Counted from the first letter of the stretch, positions 1-11,643 are shown. The stretch is DNA of 64,000 nt from Micrasema longulum (GCA_022494885.1 JAGVSM010001366.1:186001-250000); one strand, 5' to 3'. The notes: generated by a model not told the origin, from the letters alone. A program made the numbers and translations.

Positions 1-37
1 GTAAGAAATGAAGAAATAAGGAGAAATATACGGAGTC

Positions 38-312
38 GTGGATATCATGGATCGTGCAGCGAAATTGAAATGGCAGGGGGCAGGACACTCGGCGAGACAA
101 AATGATGGCAGGTGGACACCCAGAATAATAAAGTGGAGACCATGGGCAAACAAAAGAAGTGTTGGAAGACCACAGAAAAGATGGGTCGACAACATTGCCT
201 CTATTGCCGGTAAAACATGGATGATGAAAGCGGGTGATAGGAAGGAATGGAGACGTTTGGAAGAGGCCTTTATCCAGCAGTGGAGAGAATAAGGTTGAAG
301 AAGAAGAAGAAC
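38..312 (+). mobile_element. Non-LTR retrotransposon C-terminal relic
   Basis: An 84-codon open frame encodes the extreme C terminus of an insect non-LTR retrotransposon reverse transcriptase polyprotein. Diagnostic pieces are the LKWQGAGHSAR segment, which resembles the usual W.GH.AR motif, then SVGRPQKRWVD and a final DRKEWRRLEEAFIQQW. The catalytic reverse transcriptase domain lies off the left edge or is lost. The stop codon is followed by a short GAA-rich tail (about 295-312), as expected of elements ending in a simple tandem repeat rather than poly(A). This is the 3' end of a plus-strand, probably 5'-truncated copy. Assignment to the RTE/Jockey-like group rests on remembered family motifs, so the clade is uncertain. 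Confidence 0.75.
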
Positions 313-640
313 AATCTTGAATTAATGAAAATGAGTAAAAATTTGTTTTGCCTAAAGTCCCGGGTCCGATCACTGAGAAGGTGGTATGATATATTGATTA
401 AAAAGGAAGTTATGCACTAACATATTTCATGTTCTTGGAATTGCGCCTGAAACTAAGGATTGATTACCTAACCTTAGTGTAACAGATGATTGAGGTAAGC
501 AGCATCTAGTTTACCAATGTAGTTTCCTGTGCACTTTAAGATCAAGATAAGGCTTTGATCATGATGATTTTTATTAAAAAATAATAGTAAAGACTCGACA
601 CGGAACTGCAAGTTCTATGTACCCATATTTGTTCGTATTA

Positions 641-812
641 CTTAAGTGATCACTTTACACGGTGTGTAAAGTAATCACTTAAGCTAGCCAACGACAGATC
701 GTAAGCCCTGTAAATGCCTAGATTGCCATACACCTTCTCCAAAGGGGTTTCTCTCTCTGTTGCAACAAATTTAGATCCCATAGAAATCCAGCCTGCCTAC
801 AAACATTGTTGT
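641..812 (+). repeat. Dispersed ~390-bp repeat, partial copy with palindromic start
   Basis: This is a diverged copy of the repeat that recurs across the window. Its marker words are 'taagccctgtaaatgcct' and a lost form of 'gttgtaatatgtta'. It begins with an inverted repeat: 641-660 and 664-683 are reverse complements with one mismatch, so the copy flips from minus to plus orientation at the CACTTTACAC/GTGTAAAG core. Confidence 0.75.
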
Positions 813-820
813 ATTTGTAT

Positions 821-2480
821 TACAGATGTCACGAATAGTGATTTGGTCGAGTACCTAATACCGAATATTCGGCAAAGCTCTCGGTCGTAGTGCCGAACAT
901 TCTGCCATCGAATATTCGGCAATATATGTGTGCATTTCGCACGTGCCAGGTTATCAGCTGACTCGTTGCGGTGCGTGCAGGGGTTACGGGGCGGGTGTAT
1001 TTGTTTCATTTGAGAGTGAATCGTGTCGCGACACGCGTTTTTCGGTTCAGATCAATTCAGCTCTAAAATACGGCGTTTATTGGCAAAAACTTTTTTTTTT
1101 TTTTCATTGAATTATTTTAATTATACCTTTCTACAGTTTACAAATTTCAATTTTTATATTTTTACTAAAACTAAAATCCCACCAAACCACTTTCTGTAGC
1201 TTGTTAGTGGAAATTCTATTTATACTTACTTATATAATATTAGCTACATTTATAAAAACAATGAATATAATTAACACAATTAAAAGATATAATTAAAGTA
1301 CATACTTGCGATAAAAAATAAAACAAAGTAAGTGTTTTATATGGAAAAATCGCAAGAAAATATTCGTAGCAGCTTCGTACAAAAATACTTATTTTAGAGC
1401 TACATATATAACCCTTTATATGAAGTATATATTATATATACTACAAATAAATAAAACATATGATTATGTATTTCTTTGTAATGTAATCGAAATGAAGAAA
1501 TTACAAAAATAGACACTTCAAAAATTTCTGAAAAAAGTTAAAAATTAAAAACAAAGTTAAAATAATACACATATTTATTTATATTTATGAAGAAGAAAGG
1601 AATTTTATTTTATTATTTGGAAGAAAAGATAGCAAACTCCCGTTTTGGTGTTTTCGAGAAAAATAACTAAAACTGCTACAATAGTGCCAAAGAGAGTCTT
1701 CATGCTAGAAATGTTATTTTCACTGAGCTTAAACTTTAAGATACTAATAAATTAGCTTTAATAAAAACACGAATTCAAAAACTTTCTTAATATTTGTTGA
1801 ACGACCATTTTGAAAATTTAAATCTCAAGCCTGTCATTGGTTAAATAAAATGACTGATGGATATTGCTATGTGAGCTTTCAAACACTGTTTTCAAACTAT
1901 CAGAAGTATGATTTTAAACTACATTTGCAATTCAACTCACAGTTTTTGTAAAAATAAAGTTGATAAACTACAGAATGACATCATAACTAAAAAAAACTTT
2001 TTTGGAGGTTGCTATCTTTGCTTCCAATGCCCTCATATTGTATTACTAATAGACATTATTTGTTATAATTTTAAGTAATAAAAAAATATTTTTTCAGTAT
2101 ACATAATGGCACCAGTTAATAAAAAATCACCTATTTAGGAATATTACGAGATTTGTCGTGAAGATAATAAACTGTGTGTATTTGCTGTGTAATAAGATCT
2201 CGCGAGGTATTATTTATGAAGAAAAGTGCAATCGTTCGCTACCAACAAATGCTGAAATTTTTTTTTTCATTCATCTTAACTTACCACTGATAGATTTTAA
2301 GTATTAAACTAATCATTTGTCATTCAAATAGATTCGAGTACATTTTAAAGTAATATGTGCGTTCTTTTTTCATGGTTTGGTATTCGGCCGAAAAGTATAA
2401 AATACGCAATACCAAATAATAAAAAAAGTAGCCGGATAGGCCAAATACCAAATAGCAGCCGAATATTCGAGGCATTTCTA
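821..2480. mobile_element. Non-autonomous hAT-like DNA transposon, 1660 bp
   Basis: The two ends form imperfect terminal inverted repeats. The left end reads tacagatgtcacgaata and the inverted right end reads tagaaatgcctcgaata, 13 of 17 matching. Both continue inward into CGAATATTCGGC-type palindromic words. The element is flanked by an exact 8-bp direct duplication, ATTTGTAT, at 813-820 and 2481-2488. Eight-base target duplications and short TIRs are the hallmark of hAT elements. No transposase frame survives inside; the interior is AT-rich and unrecognised. It is therefore a non-autonomous or deeply decayed copy. Seen: ends and duplication. Inferred: hAT superfamily. Confidence 0.75.
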
Positions 2481-2490
2481 ATTTGTATTG

Positions 2491-2627
2491 TCTGACTGAC
2501 TTGCAAAACTCGAATCTTAAAAAATAGGAGGGTGAAAAAACAGTGTAGTTTTTTTAAATTATATTGTTTTTTCACCCTCCTTTAAAATTTGTATTTTTGG
2601 AGATTGGAGTTTTGCAAGTTAGTCAGA
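2491..2627. repeat. Small foldback (inverted repeat) element
   Basis: Outer arms 2491-2510 and 2608-2627 are reverse complements with one mismatch. Inner arms 2527-2542 and 2565-2580 (ggagggtgaaaaaaca and its complement) are exact. The 137-bp palindrome starts 2 bp after the right target duplication of the hAT-like element. It could be a MITE or a snap-back hairpin. Confidence 0.7.
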
Positions 2628-3995
2628 CGGTATATTATTTTAACAAGGCAAGTAATTTCATGAAGTATTTATGTATGGTTTATATACAGTTGTTACAGAA
2701 CACGTTTGGAATTACTTTACTGTTGGTGTAGAATATTATTTCACGTGCGTTTGTGTAAAAACATTTATCCGCCGATAAAAAAGGAAATTTATAAATCCAC
2801 CCCGTGAACTAAAATCGCTGTTTATACATGAATTGCTCCGAAGCCCCGGAAAAGAGTGAAAATTCTTGGCGAAGCATTTATCTATTCGACTGGTATTTTT
2901 CATTAAACCGAAGGTATAAGTTCAGTTTTACAAGTGAAATACATTTAAATGAATTACGGGCGTTTAATCGTTATTTTACCCATACATTGTGTTTATTACC
3001 GCTTCCAACTGTGAGATGTCCTATTACGAAGGTTTAACATCTCCTGGAGCGATCTCTTAGAATATTTTATCGGAAATAAACTTAAAACGGTGGTTTTATC
3101 CCACGTTAAAAAAAATATTTGGTAATCTAAGTGACAATAAATTAAACCGGATGCCGGATGAGTAGTATCAGAGCATCACGTTTTACTAATCCCGCAAGTT
3201 TCATTTTAATTTATGATTCTATTGACATAAACGGCAAATCCGCCTTTTACAAAACTTATAATGTGAACATATTTGATATTATTGTTTAAAAAAAACAAAC
3301 ATTACTTTTTATCTAAGATTTAGAAACAAATATTTAATCTAAAAATTATATAACACATTTATTAGAAGATTAAAACAATTTAGAAATAAATGTAAATATC
3401 AAATCAAATAATAAAATATTTCAAAAAATTAGTGTAACAAGAAAATTTTGATGAACTGTTTTTTATATAATTATTGTTTTTATTTTATTTATTTATGATT
3501 GACATATTAAACTACATATTTATTATTTTTTTAAAAACATTTTTAAAAAGATTTTTTTTATTTTACAGGATTCACCAAGCTAATTTGTATGGCTTGTCGG
3601 TAAAGATCATTTACATGAAAACATATGATCACACTACATAGTTGTTTAATAATAATTACTAAAGGTTTAATTACCATTCACCATCGTTGGAAACGTTTAA
3701 AAGGTATGTTCTATAGGAGCAATACCCTACACAAAATATATCCGATACCTGGGAATAACTATTGCCGAGTTCACGGAGTCTGTTTAATACGACATTACAA
3801 TTGAATGCACTATCCGTGTATTGTTGCTACAAAACAGTGACACCTGTCTAGTCATTCTTCCAGGCAAACTGAAGTTGATGAGAGATAACAGTTCTGGACA
3901 ATCCCATAATTTTAGGTCTATGATTTTTCTTTTATCGTTAAGTGTTAACAAATTTAATGTTTTTAATAAAAAATTGTTCTGTAAAAGTTAATCTC
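2628..3995. other. AT-rich DNA without recognised gene
   Basis: Both strands were read and only short open frames without recognisable domains were seen, including one of 69 codons at 2828-3037. A short block at 3567-3600 is bounded by an acceptor-like tttacag and a gtaaag. It is too small to call an exon. Confidence 0.5.
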
Positions 3996-4140
3996 TTTTT
4001 CGTTCAAGCTGCTAGATTTTGGAATGAGCTACCTCTTTATATAAAAATGCACCTTCTTTAGCCACCTTTAAGATACGCCTGAAACATTATTATATATCTC
4101 CAGAATCCCGAACAGTTTTCATCCAGTTTTTACTCCTTTT
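3996..4140 (+). mobile_element. Non-LTR retrotransposon C-terminal tail, frame-broken
   Basis: The plus strand translates as FFVQAARFWNELPLYIK followed by a stop. After a frame shift it reads LATFKIRLKHYYISPESR-like residues. The pattern aromatic-WN.LP...F+ is the usual end of CR1/L2/Jockey-type polyproteins. Only the last ~45 residues remain, so this is a 5'-truncated relic. Clade not resolved. Confidence 0.6.
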
Positions 4141-4524
4141 TTATTTTTATTTTCAAATATATATATTTTTATCCCCTTTCTTTCCTTGGTTCCTCTTTCT
4201 CTCTCCTTCCAAACTCATTATCTGATTCCACATTCCTCATAATTTAATATGTAAAACAAAATATATTTTTTAAAAAAATGTGCAAGCATTATCTCCCAAT
4301 TAAAAAAACAGCTGTTAGTTTGAATTTATTAGGTTATTTTTATTTTATGTATGTATCTTTTGATACATATTTATGGTTTTTTAGTACATAATTTTGACCC
4401 ACTTTTTTTTTTGAACAGTATGTTTTTTGGTTGGCTGGAAGATATTGCTTTTATCAACGAGTCCACCAAAGTATTTATTCTTTTTACTTGAAGTTTAAGA
4501 AGTGTCAATATATGTTTTGCACGT

Positions 4525-4865
4525 TTTTTTTACAAAATTTAAAGTGAGCACCAATAGTAGTAACACAAAATGGTTAATGTTATACGTCATTCAAAATAAA
4601 ATTATCTGCTCAAAAAGATATTGTGCTTGTTTTTTCGTTACACATGTTATTTTATTTAATTACAAGCTTTCAAAATAGAATGTCAAGTAGACACCTCCTT
4701 CTGTTCGCATTTAATCGAAGGAATTAAGCTGCTTGCGATATTTGCGCGGTGTATGGTGAAGATACAATATCTTGTAGAGCAGAAAATTTTCTTTCGAATG
4801 ACGCATAATTTTAACCATTTTGTTTTACTATAAGTGCTCATTTTAAAATTTAGAAAAAAAGCAGA
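4525..4865. mobile_element. TIR foldback MITE (family A), ~340 bp
   Basis: Long terminal inverted repeats of about 85 bp lie at about 4529-4614 and 4779-4862. They share the words 'aaaatggtta' with 'tatacgtcattc' on the left and their complements on the right. No coding potential lies between them. A larger copy of the same family lies at about 59735-60752, where the central 'gctgcttgcgatatttgcgc' type word is also conserved. Confidence 0.75.
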
Positions 4866-4989
4866 TACACCTAATGTTACACCTTATATAAAATAATGAA
4901 CGCATTAAATGATTTTGAAAAAAAATCTACTAAAACAAGATAAAATAGATAACGTGCCTCTTTCGTTTTGCTTTTTTGGTAAATAGTTT

Positions 4990-5215
4990 CTTATGGGAGC
5001 TAGGATTACCCAAAAACCTAAAAAAGCGTCCAGTTTTTTCTGCCGACTTCGGATATACGGTATCCAAATATGATAAATAATTTAGAAAAACGAAAAAGTA
5101 CCGACACAGAAAATTTTATAAGTCAGTTTTGGGGTGCGGAAAACGGGACAGCGAAACGTCAATTTCGTTGATTTAATTTACGAAAAATCGGTCTGGCATG
5201 CAGTTGTTTTTTTTC
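4990..5215 (+). repeat. Unclassified repeat shared with 48450-48645
   Basis: The segment around 5090-5160 (taccgacacagaaaattt, then gcggaaaacgggacagcg) recurs in inverted orientation at 48450-48645 as ataccgatacagacaatt and ggggaaaacgagacagcg. The two copies are diverged and gapped. No coding frame is shared; probably a DNA transposon fragment. Confidence 0.5.
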
Positions 5216-6724
5216 CACCGTACCGGGGGGTATGAGGGTGAGTAACAGAAGGTCAATATTCAAATACGTACCAATTCGTCAAAATTCTTAGCTACCGCAT
5301 ACCCTTTTAATATTATTATCTATGACGTGAAAACACGCAGTTTTTTATTAAAATGTTAAAAAATGATGAATGTACGAGTACCTTTACTTTGTTTGCAACT
5401 AGCATTATAATTTTTTTAAATGATACAGATATCGTGGTTAGAAAGATAATTTTAGTACATTGTCTTATCACTTTTTATCGAAATGTTTTTCCCTTTTGAT
5501 TATACCTACGAATTGCGTAGCTAGACGAGCAAGCAGATTCCTTTCGCGTAAAGGTTACATCACGCTCATACATTTTTTCTCCACAAGTGTTTGATGTTAT
5601 CGATGCGAATAAAATTCGAGGCGATTACGAGTTTTCTCCACGTATCTAATCGGTTGAATAATGCGAACAAAGTTTGCGAAGCCGTGGAATGATTAAACAT
5701 ATGCCTCTTCCTGTTAAAGGCCCCAAACATTCCCATTTCTGATATGAATCACACGGGCTTGGGAGATATTTCAATTTTTAAGCTAGTCCTACAATACTAG
5801 GCTTTAAGGGGTGCAATAATAGGCGGAGATATGACCGTGCTTGAGCCTCGGCTGCTCATTGCGGGCCCAAAAGGCGATTTTTCATTACAAAGCCGAATGA
5901 ACTCTTTACAAAATGAGCTAGAGTATCACCATATTTCTTGCAGCAGTCAAAATACGTACATTATAATGTTTTTAAAGTGTTCATTGGTTGAATACAACAT
6001 TTTTAGTCAAACGGTGGATTAAATTACTTTCATTTGAGATTGTTTATTAAATGCCTGGACTATACAATGGATTGTTTTTGTACCTCTGTTGATGCTGAAT
6101 ACTCTTCGTCAGACACAATACTTGCCGGATCTTGCTGTTTTTTTTATTGAAATTTTAATAACTTTTAATAGGATAAACAATTTGATTCCGAGATAATAGT
6201 CGGTGAAAATGCCTTTTTTGTCGATTCCCGCACGCAGGACCTTTTCAGCAGAGACAACAATTATCTACGATTAAAATGACAAAACTGTGGACATAATATG
6301 AAACATCATTTAAATTGATTTAATATTTAGTTTTCATACAAACATAAGTATAACTTTAAAAAAGCCACTCGTCAAATTCCGCAGCAAATAAGCGGTCATC
6401 TTATTTTTTAAAGTATTATGCCAGTGATGTTTTGTTAGAAGTTACGCAAATTTTAAGCACTAGCTGTAGATTTTTCTGTAGAAAACAAGATTGTATTTGA
6501 GCGCATATATCAAATATTTGTATTTGATAAATAAATATAAAACACATTTATGTCAAAATATGTCATTGCGAAACACGTACATTGATAAATATTTACAAAT
6601 ACTAAAGATTGACGGATATTTCAATTGAAACGGAAAAAGTATCTGGGAAGGATCGTTGAAATCTAAGCATTTACACAGAAAATGACCTACTTACGTATTG
6701 TTAATATGGTAGTTGATTTGGTTA
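5216..6724. other. AT-rich DNA without recognised gene
   Basis: One isolated 63-codon frame occurs at 5831-6022, with no recognisable domain and no splice context that extends it. The block 5500-5720 is somewhat more GC-rich but has no coding pattern that I recognise. Confidence 0.4.
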
Positions 6725-7055
6725 TCCGGAAAAATGCTTCGAATCTCACGAACTAATCGTGTTTTCAAAGAAGAAGTTTTAAGCATCACGAATAAAGAGT
6801 GAAAATAACTGACCACTGTCAAAAAAAGAAAAGCCTTATACTTTGATCACGTGTTTTGCAATGATAAGTATCTATACTCTTCTACAACTTGTCGTGGAAG
6901 GAAACATAAGGGCAGGTGGAGTAAGGGACGAAAAACAGCATAATGGCTCAGGGGTTTGGTGTGCCGAATGCAGTAGTGCTAATATGACTGGCCCAGGATC
7001 GTGATGAATTCAGTATAATGATCGCCAGCCTCCGTTAAGAGCGGCAAGGGAATAA
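6725..7055 (+). mobile_element. RTE-type retrotransposon C-terminal relic
   Basis: The broken plus-strand translation matches the better-preserved minus-strand copy at 21690-22565. Shared pieces include the VLSI-NKE word, LTTVKKRKA, the W-LR segment and QDRDEF near the end. Several stops and frame shifts make it non-functional. It is 5'-truncated just upstream of the VLSI word and ends after an SLR-like terminus followed by an A-rich 3' tail at about 7050. The match between the two copies is direct. The RTE assignment comes from the second copy's reverse transcriptase motifs. Confidence 0.65.
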
Positions 7056-7141
7056 AAAGAAAATAGTAAAAAATTTAACGCGCAGAAGTAATTGTATCTT
7101 TTACTATAAACGATTAGCTATAATTCATTGATATTATTGAA

Positions 7142-7296
7142 TTATTTCACCTACATACTTGGAAATGCCTGAAATTTTATTTTTTTCAATGTATATACTT
7201 TTTCATAAACCAAGTTGTTTTATCAATACTGGTCTACGAAGAAGTAAAGATTTTTTTTTTTAAATGCAGGCATTTCCAAGTATGTAGGTGAAATAA
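7142..7296. repeat. Perfect 30-bp inverted repeat at repeat-family junction
   Basis: Positions 7142-7171 and 7267-7296 are exact reverse complements, 30 of 30, separated by 95 bp. Each arm is the 'ttatttcacctacatact' part of the dispersed ~390-bp repeat. The locus is thus a minus-oriented stub joined to a plus-oriented copy through a hairpin. Confidence 0.85.
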
Positions 7297-7625
7297 GTCA
7301 ATAAGATGAATCTCACCTGCATAAATGAAGGTTTCAGCTCTTTAACTTCACAAACATCAACAGATGAAAGAATTAAAGGAATAAAGATATTCAAATATAG
7401 GCAGAATGGTGAATGTTACACAGTGTGCAAAGCGGCCACTTAAACAAGCCAATGACAGGTCATAAGCCCTGTAGATGCCTAGACTTCTGTATTATCTTCT
7501 CTAAAATGTTCTTCATCTCTGTTGTAATATGTTAATGTTAACAGCTCCCCAGGGAGTTGAATCCAGTCCATATCTACAAAAATTTGGCCAAACTCAAAAT
7601 ATTGTTGTGTTATATTTATTTATAT
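7297..7625 (+). repeat. Dispersed ~390-bp repeat, plus copy
   Basis: This is one of the most complete plus copies. In order it carries 'gatgaatctcacctgcat', 'tttcagctctttaacttca', 'acacagtgtgcaaagc', 'caatgacaggtcataagc', 'gtagatgcctagact', 'gttgtaatatgttaa' and 'agggagttgaatccagtcc'. It has no open frame. These words in this order define the unit used to recognise the other copies. Confidence 0.8.
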
Positions 7626-7854
7626 AGTAAATAGATAATATCATGGTTTGGGATGCTTGTTTAAAAGAGGTGTTTAACACATTATGGACTGTACTTGTTT
7701 TTTTTAAATCAGAAAACCACCCTTAAACTCTAATTGCGTACATTAATAGGAGATTTCTTACCAGACAATTCATCGAAACAAATATTATACAAGATAATGC
7801 TCCTTTTCATTTGAGGAAAACTTTGAAAAAATCTTGAGACCAATTACCTTATCT

Positions 7855-8235
7855 TAAATGTTCTTCATTTCTGATGTAATATGTTAACCTTATCATTGCA
7901 ATTAGATTCCATAATAAACAACTGATCCAAGGAGTTTAAAAATTGGAAATTGTTTTCAGGCGTTGTCTAGTATGTGAAATAATTCTGTCAGATTAATTTC
8001 AGTCGCAGCAATAAAAGTTTTAGCTCTTTAACTTCAAGAAAATCAATCAACAAATGAAAGAATTGTAGAAATATAGGTGTTCAAACATAGGCAAAATGGC
8101 GAATGTTTCAGTGTCTCAAGTGGCCACTTCAACCAGCCAATGACAGATCATAAACCCTGTAAATGCCTAGACTTCCATATTTTCTTCTCTTTAATGTTCT
8201 CCATCTCTGTGGTAATTTGTTAATCTAATTATTGT
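7855..8235 (+). repeat. Dispersed ~390-bp repeat, second plus copy
   Basis: The same ordered words as the copy at 7297-7625, more diverged. It starts with the end of one unit ('ctgatgtaatatgttaac') and then a full unit from 'ggcgttgtctagtatgtg' to 'gccaatgacagatcataa'. Together with the preceding copy it forms an interrupted head-to-tail pair. Confidence 0.75.
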
Positions 8236-8897
8236 TTAACATTGAATTCCGTCATTGTATGATATAAAAAATGTAATATTCATTGCTTTGATTAAATAAA
8301 TTAAATTATATTACCAATGTCGGTATTCCAGTTTTCCGCTGGGAAAATAATACCACAACCACATGCATAAATATTCAATTGATGTAACCGCTACGAATGC
8401 CATTTTGATCGAATAAATCGAATTAGTATATTTTGAGGTAACATCGTGACTGCATCGTGTCAATATAACAACGAATTAAATAATTATTACAACTATTTTG
8501 TGTATCAGCAAATAACAGCACTACATTTCTTAACTAGAAAAAAAAACATTAAAATCTGTGGTCTTTTAAAGAATTGAACTTGGAACCACTGACTCAAGTG
8601 TAGCCATTAAGATTATTATTTTTGTTAATGATAGCATTTTAATTTTTTAAATTTATGTAAAAGCATGCATAAAAAAATAATGTTAGAGCCCTTCTTACTT
8701 GAAAAACCTGTAATATAAGTACTGGAAAATTTCTATTTTTTATTTTATCAACAATATTGCCAATAATAACATTTCAAAGCTTGTAATTTTTTTCAACGTA
8801 ATTTTCTTTTTTAATTGCATACAACTGTGGATTTATAGAAACCCTTTTTTATAAACATGTAATTTTTTTAAAACAAATTTATATTTTCTTACTATAA
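8236..8897. other. AT-rich DNA without recognised gene
   Basis: Low-complexity AT-rich sequence. No open frame with recognisable motifs was seen. Confidence 0.4.
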
Positions 8898-9421
8898 ACA
8901 ATGTCAATCGAAGCTAAACTGGCGGTGCACAATGGAGTTTTAGTCCCAACACTTATGTATGGAGGTGAAACATTAAACTAGCAGAAGAAGAATGAAAACA
9001 GAGTAGTGCAGTTGAAATACGATCTCTCTACGGGAAATCAATGTATGACAAGGTTACGAATGATGAAATCAGGCGAGACTGTAAATCTGAGTAATATAAC
9101 TGATAAGATTAAGAAAGGGTCTCTGAAATGGTTTGGTCATGTAGAACGAATGGACGACGAAAGAATGGTAAAACAAGTATATATTCAGAGAGCGGTAACG
9201 TGGGCGAAGACGGCCAAGCAAGACGTGGCATGATCAGATAAACCAAAATCGTAAGTCTGTTTATGTCAAAAGCAGACAAAAAACAAGGGCATATATGACA
9301 ATATGTATGAATGTGGAAGAAGCGAGGAATAAATGCCAGGATAGATGGTCCATTCTCTTTGCTTACCCCTACGTGGGAATGGCCTGATGGTAGTAGTGGT
9401 AGTAGTAGTAGTAGAACTAGA
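8898..9421 (+). mobile_element. Non-LTR retrotransposon C-terminal relic, WFGHVERM family
   Basis: The plus strand encodes MSIEAKLAVHNGVLVPTLMY, then a stop. Next comes a frame with SNITDKIKKGSLKWFGHVERM, shifted continuations, and a C terminus resembling the family end at SAYP.G. The WFGHVERM signature and the VHNGVL.P.L motif mark a widespread arthropod non-LTR group downstream of the reverse transcriptase domain. The copy ends in a TAG-rich tandem tail at about 9395-9420. At least three more copies lie in the window (40890-41560, 46131-46565, 19238-19325), and 25915-26430 is a related relic. Stops and shifts show it is dead. Confidence 0.75.
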
Positions 9422-9930
9422 TTCAACCCCCTTGGGAGTTATCAATATTAATATATTACAACAGAGGTGAAGTACATTTTAAAGAAGTCTAGGCATTTAC
9501 AACACTTATGATTTGTCATTTGTTTGTTTATGTGACCATATTACACGCAGCGTTACATTCAGCATTTTGCCTACATGTATATTCCTCTAATTCTTCCATC
9601 TGCTGATTTTTGTTAAGTTAAAGAGCTCAAACCTTTATTGATGCCGGTGAGATTCTGAAGGGATTATTTCATCTGCACACTAGACATCAAATAAAAATAC
9701 TTTTAAATTTTTATACTTCTTGGACCGGTTGGTTTCATCAACAATATTTTGAGTTTGTCTAAATTGTTGTACACGAGAACTGAATTTAACCGCCTTAGGA
9801 GTTATTAATATTTATATATTACAAACGTAAAGCGGTGAATTAAACCAGCTAATTACAGGTTATAAGTCCAGTAAATATCTTAACTTCTATATTCCCATAA
9901 AATGTTCTTTATCTCTGTTGTAATACTTTC
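9421..9930 (-). repeat. Dispersed repeat: minus unit flipping to plus near 9830
   Basis: A minus-oriented unit runs from 'cttgggagttatcaatatt' through 'agttaaagagctcaaacc' to 'gaatttaaccgcc'. At about 9825-9835 the orientation switches and plus-oriented words follow: 'attaaaccagctaattacagg', then 'ttctttatctctgttgtaat'. Confidence 0.75.
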
Positions 9931-10081
9931 ATTTTTATTTTAATTTTATGCAAATACAGTAGAATTACAAGAAATTTTAATTACAAAATATAATGTATTT
10001 TTTAAAAACCGCAGATCGAAGTATTAACAACGCAATGTTTGTGCATAAGCATTTTTATTTCTGCAAACGAGTGGAGGCGTA

Positions 10082-10105
10082 TAAAAAAAAAAAAAAAAAA
10101 AAAAA
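10082..10105 (+). repeat. Poly(A) run
   Basis: A run of about 23 adenines, possibly the tail of an older retrotransposed sequence. No source element was identified on its left. Confidence 0.6.
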
Positions 10106-10129
10106 TATACATATTATCACACATAGTTT

Positions 10130-10620
10130 TTACACGCAGCTTCGCTTGGTAGTATTAATCATTTCTTTTTCTTGTGCCTTGCCGGGTCCCCCCGACGTAG
10201 GCGATCACTACAGCGAAAGCATACGTATCTGTCCTGCGCTAATTTTACATTTCGCAGCCAGGACGATTGCTTATTGATGTACTCACCTCAGTGATTCCTG
10301 GGAAAAGATGACCAGAGTGGTTTCCCGTCGCCTTCTCTGGTGGATTTTCTGTCGGGGTTACCTTCCCTTAGCTGGTTGGTTTTGGTTTTGAGGCGCCAAA
10401 AACTCGCCTTTCTTCCTCTCGTTATCTGCTGTGATCACACCGTTATGAGTGCGATCCCATTGCCCAGGGTTCGCGACGTGGCCGCTAACGAGTTGGACCA
10501 GTCAGTAGTGTTGCCGGTGGAATGCAACTGGGCGTTCGCAGCATTTTATAGAATCACATCCTCCAGCAAGATGTGACTCACTGCGACCTTACTGACAGTT
10601 TGAACCCCATTAATAATAAA
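10130..10620. other. GC-richer block of unknown nature
   Basis: This ~490-bp block is clearly less AT-rich than its surroundings. The plus strand has two open frames (94 codons ending at 10277 and 78 codons at 10340-10576), but neither has a domain I recognise. Composition and boundaries suggest an inserted element fragment or an old coding remnant. A dispersed retroelement 3' region is possible. No function is assigned. Confidence 0.4.
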
Positions 10621-10729
10621 TTATTTAATTAATTGATTTTGTCGCTTAGCAATTAGCATTTTCCTAATGAAATGATACATTTTTCAGGATCAAGAGAAGC
10701 CTGTAACGACAGCCGGCCCTCCAACAATT

Positions 10730-11020
10730 ATTATGCAAAGATCTATTAGTCTATGGCGACGTAGCACCGTTATTCTGTTTTAATTTTCTCAATAAGAATT
10801 TTAGATTCGTCGCTCGGTTGCGACGTGAAAGATGAATGACTTTTTCCTCTGAGGGAGGGAGATTTTTTTTGGGATGCCAGATTCTCGGCTATTCCTATGC
10901 TAAAAATCACGTCAATCGGTCGCTCCGTTGCGACGTGAAAAAAAAAACAGACACTCTTTGGTATGGATTTGCTGTCGAGTATTATCCTCATTTCCTTTGC
11001 CTAAAGATTATATTTTATAA
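10730..11020 (-). mobile_element. Helitron-like dispersed repeat (fragment)
   Basis: Read on the minus strand, this block has the word 'cacgtcgcaacggagcgacc' twice with small variation. It is followed by 'gacgtgatttttagcata', a type of non-coding arthropod repeat often classed with non-autonomous Helitrons. Related sequence is found on the plus strand at 44385-44550 and on the minus strand at 21475-21660 and 22800-22915. The family name is inferred from general resemblance. Confidence 0.5.
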
Positions 11021-11080
11021 TTGATTTTATAATTAATCGGTACATATGTATATTATTAACGATTAGAAGCATGTTTCTCT

Positions 11081-11100
11081 ATATATATATATATATATAT
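11081..11100. repeat. (AT)n microsatellite
   Basis: About ten uninterrupted TA dinucleotides within AT-rich DNA. Confidence 0.8.
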
Positions 11101-11643
11101 TTACGAATCATGTGATGGAACGATAACCTATTTATTTTTAAATCAATTATATTTCCATGCTTAAAACAAAGTTTATATTTATATGTAAATTATTTACTAA
11201 TTTACCAATAGAATGAGCCGATGATGTATGAAGTCTTTTGTTTTTTTTTAGACATCGAAGCGAAAAGGGGTCTAAAAAGTTGCCTTCTGGATCACATTGA
11301 AGGTAAAAATTATTTTCCACTCTTACTTTCCTTCAATCATCCTATACCACTCCTTATCAATTTCCTTCTTTTCCTTTCCACTATCTCCTTGTTTGGTCCA
11401 TATTTATCTTATTTTAATATATAGTATATTTATTATTTATATAGTTTAAACTTCAAGCCGTCGTCGCTTTATTACAGTATTATTTAATGAATACATATAA
11501 TTGGATGGCAGGCCCTACTATGTATGCATTGTATATAGTTTTTTCAAAAAAATATTCATTTAACCTGTACACCTGTTTGTATTCGAAATAAAAAAAATAA
11601 ATAAAAAAATAAAAAAAAATAAAATTAAAAAAAAACATTCCAT

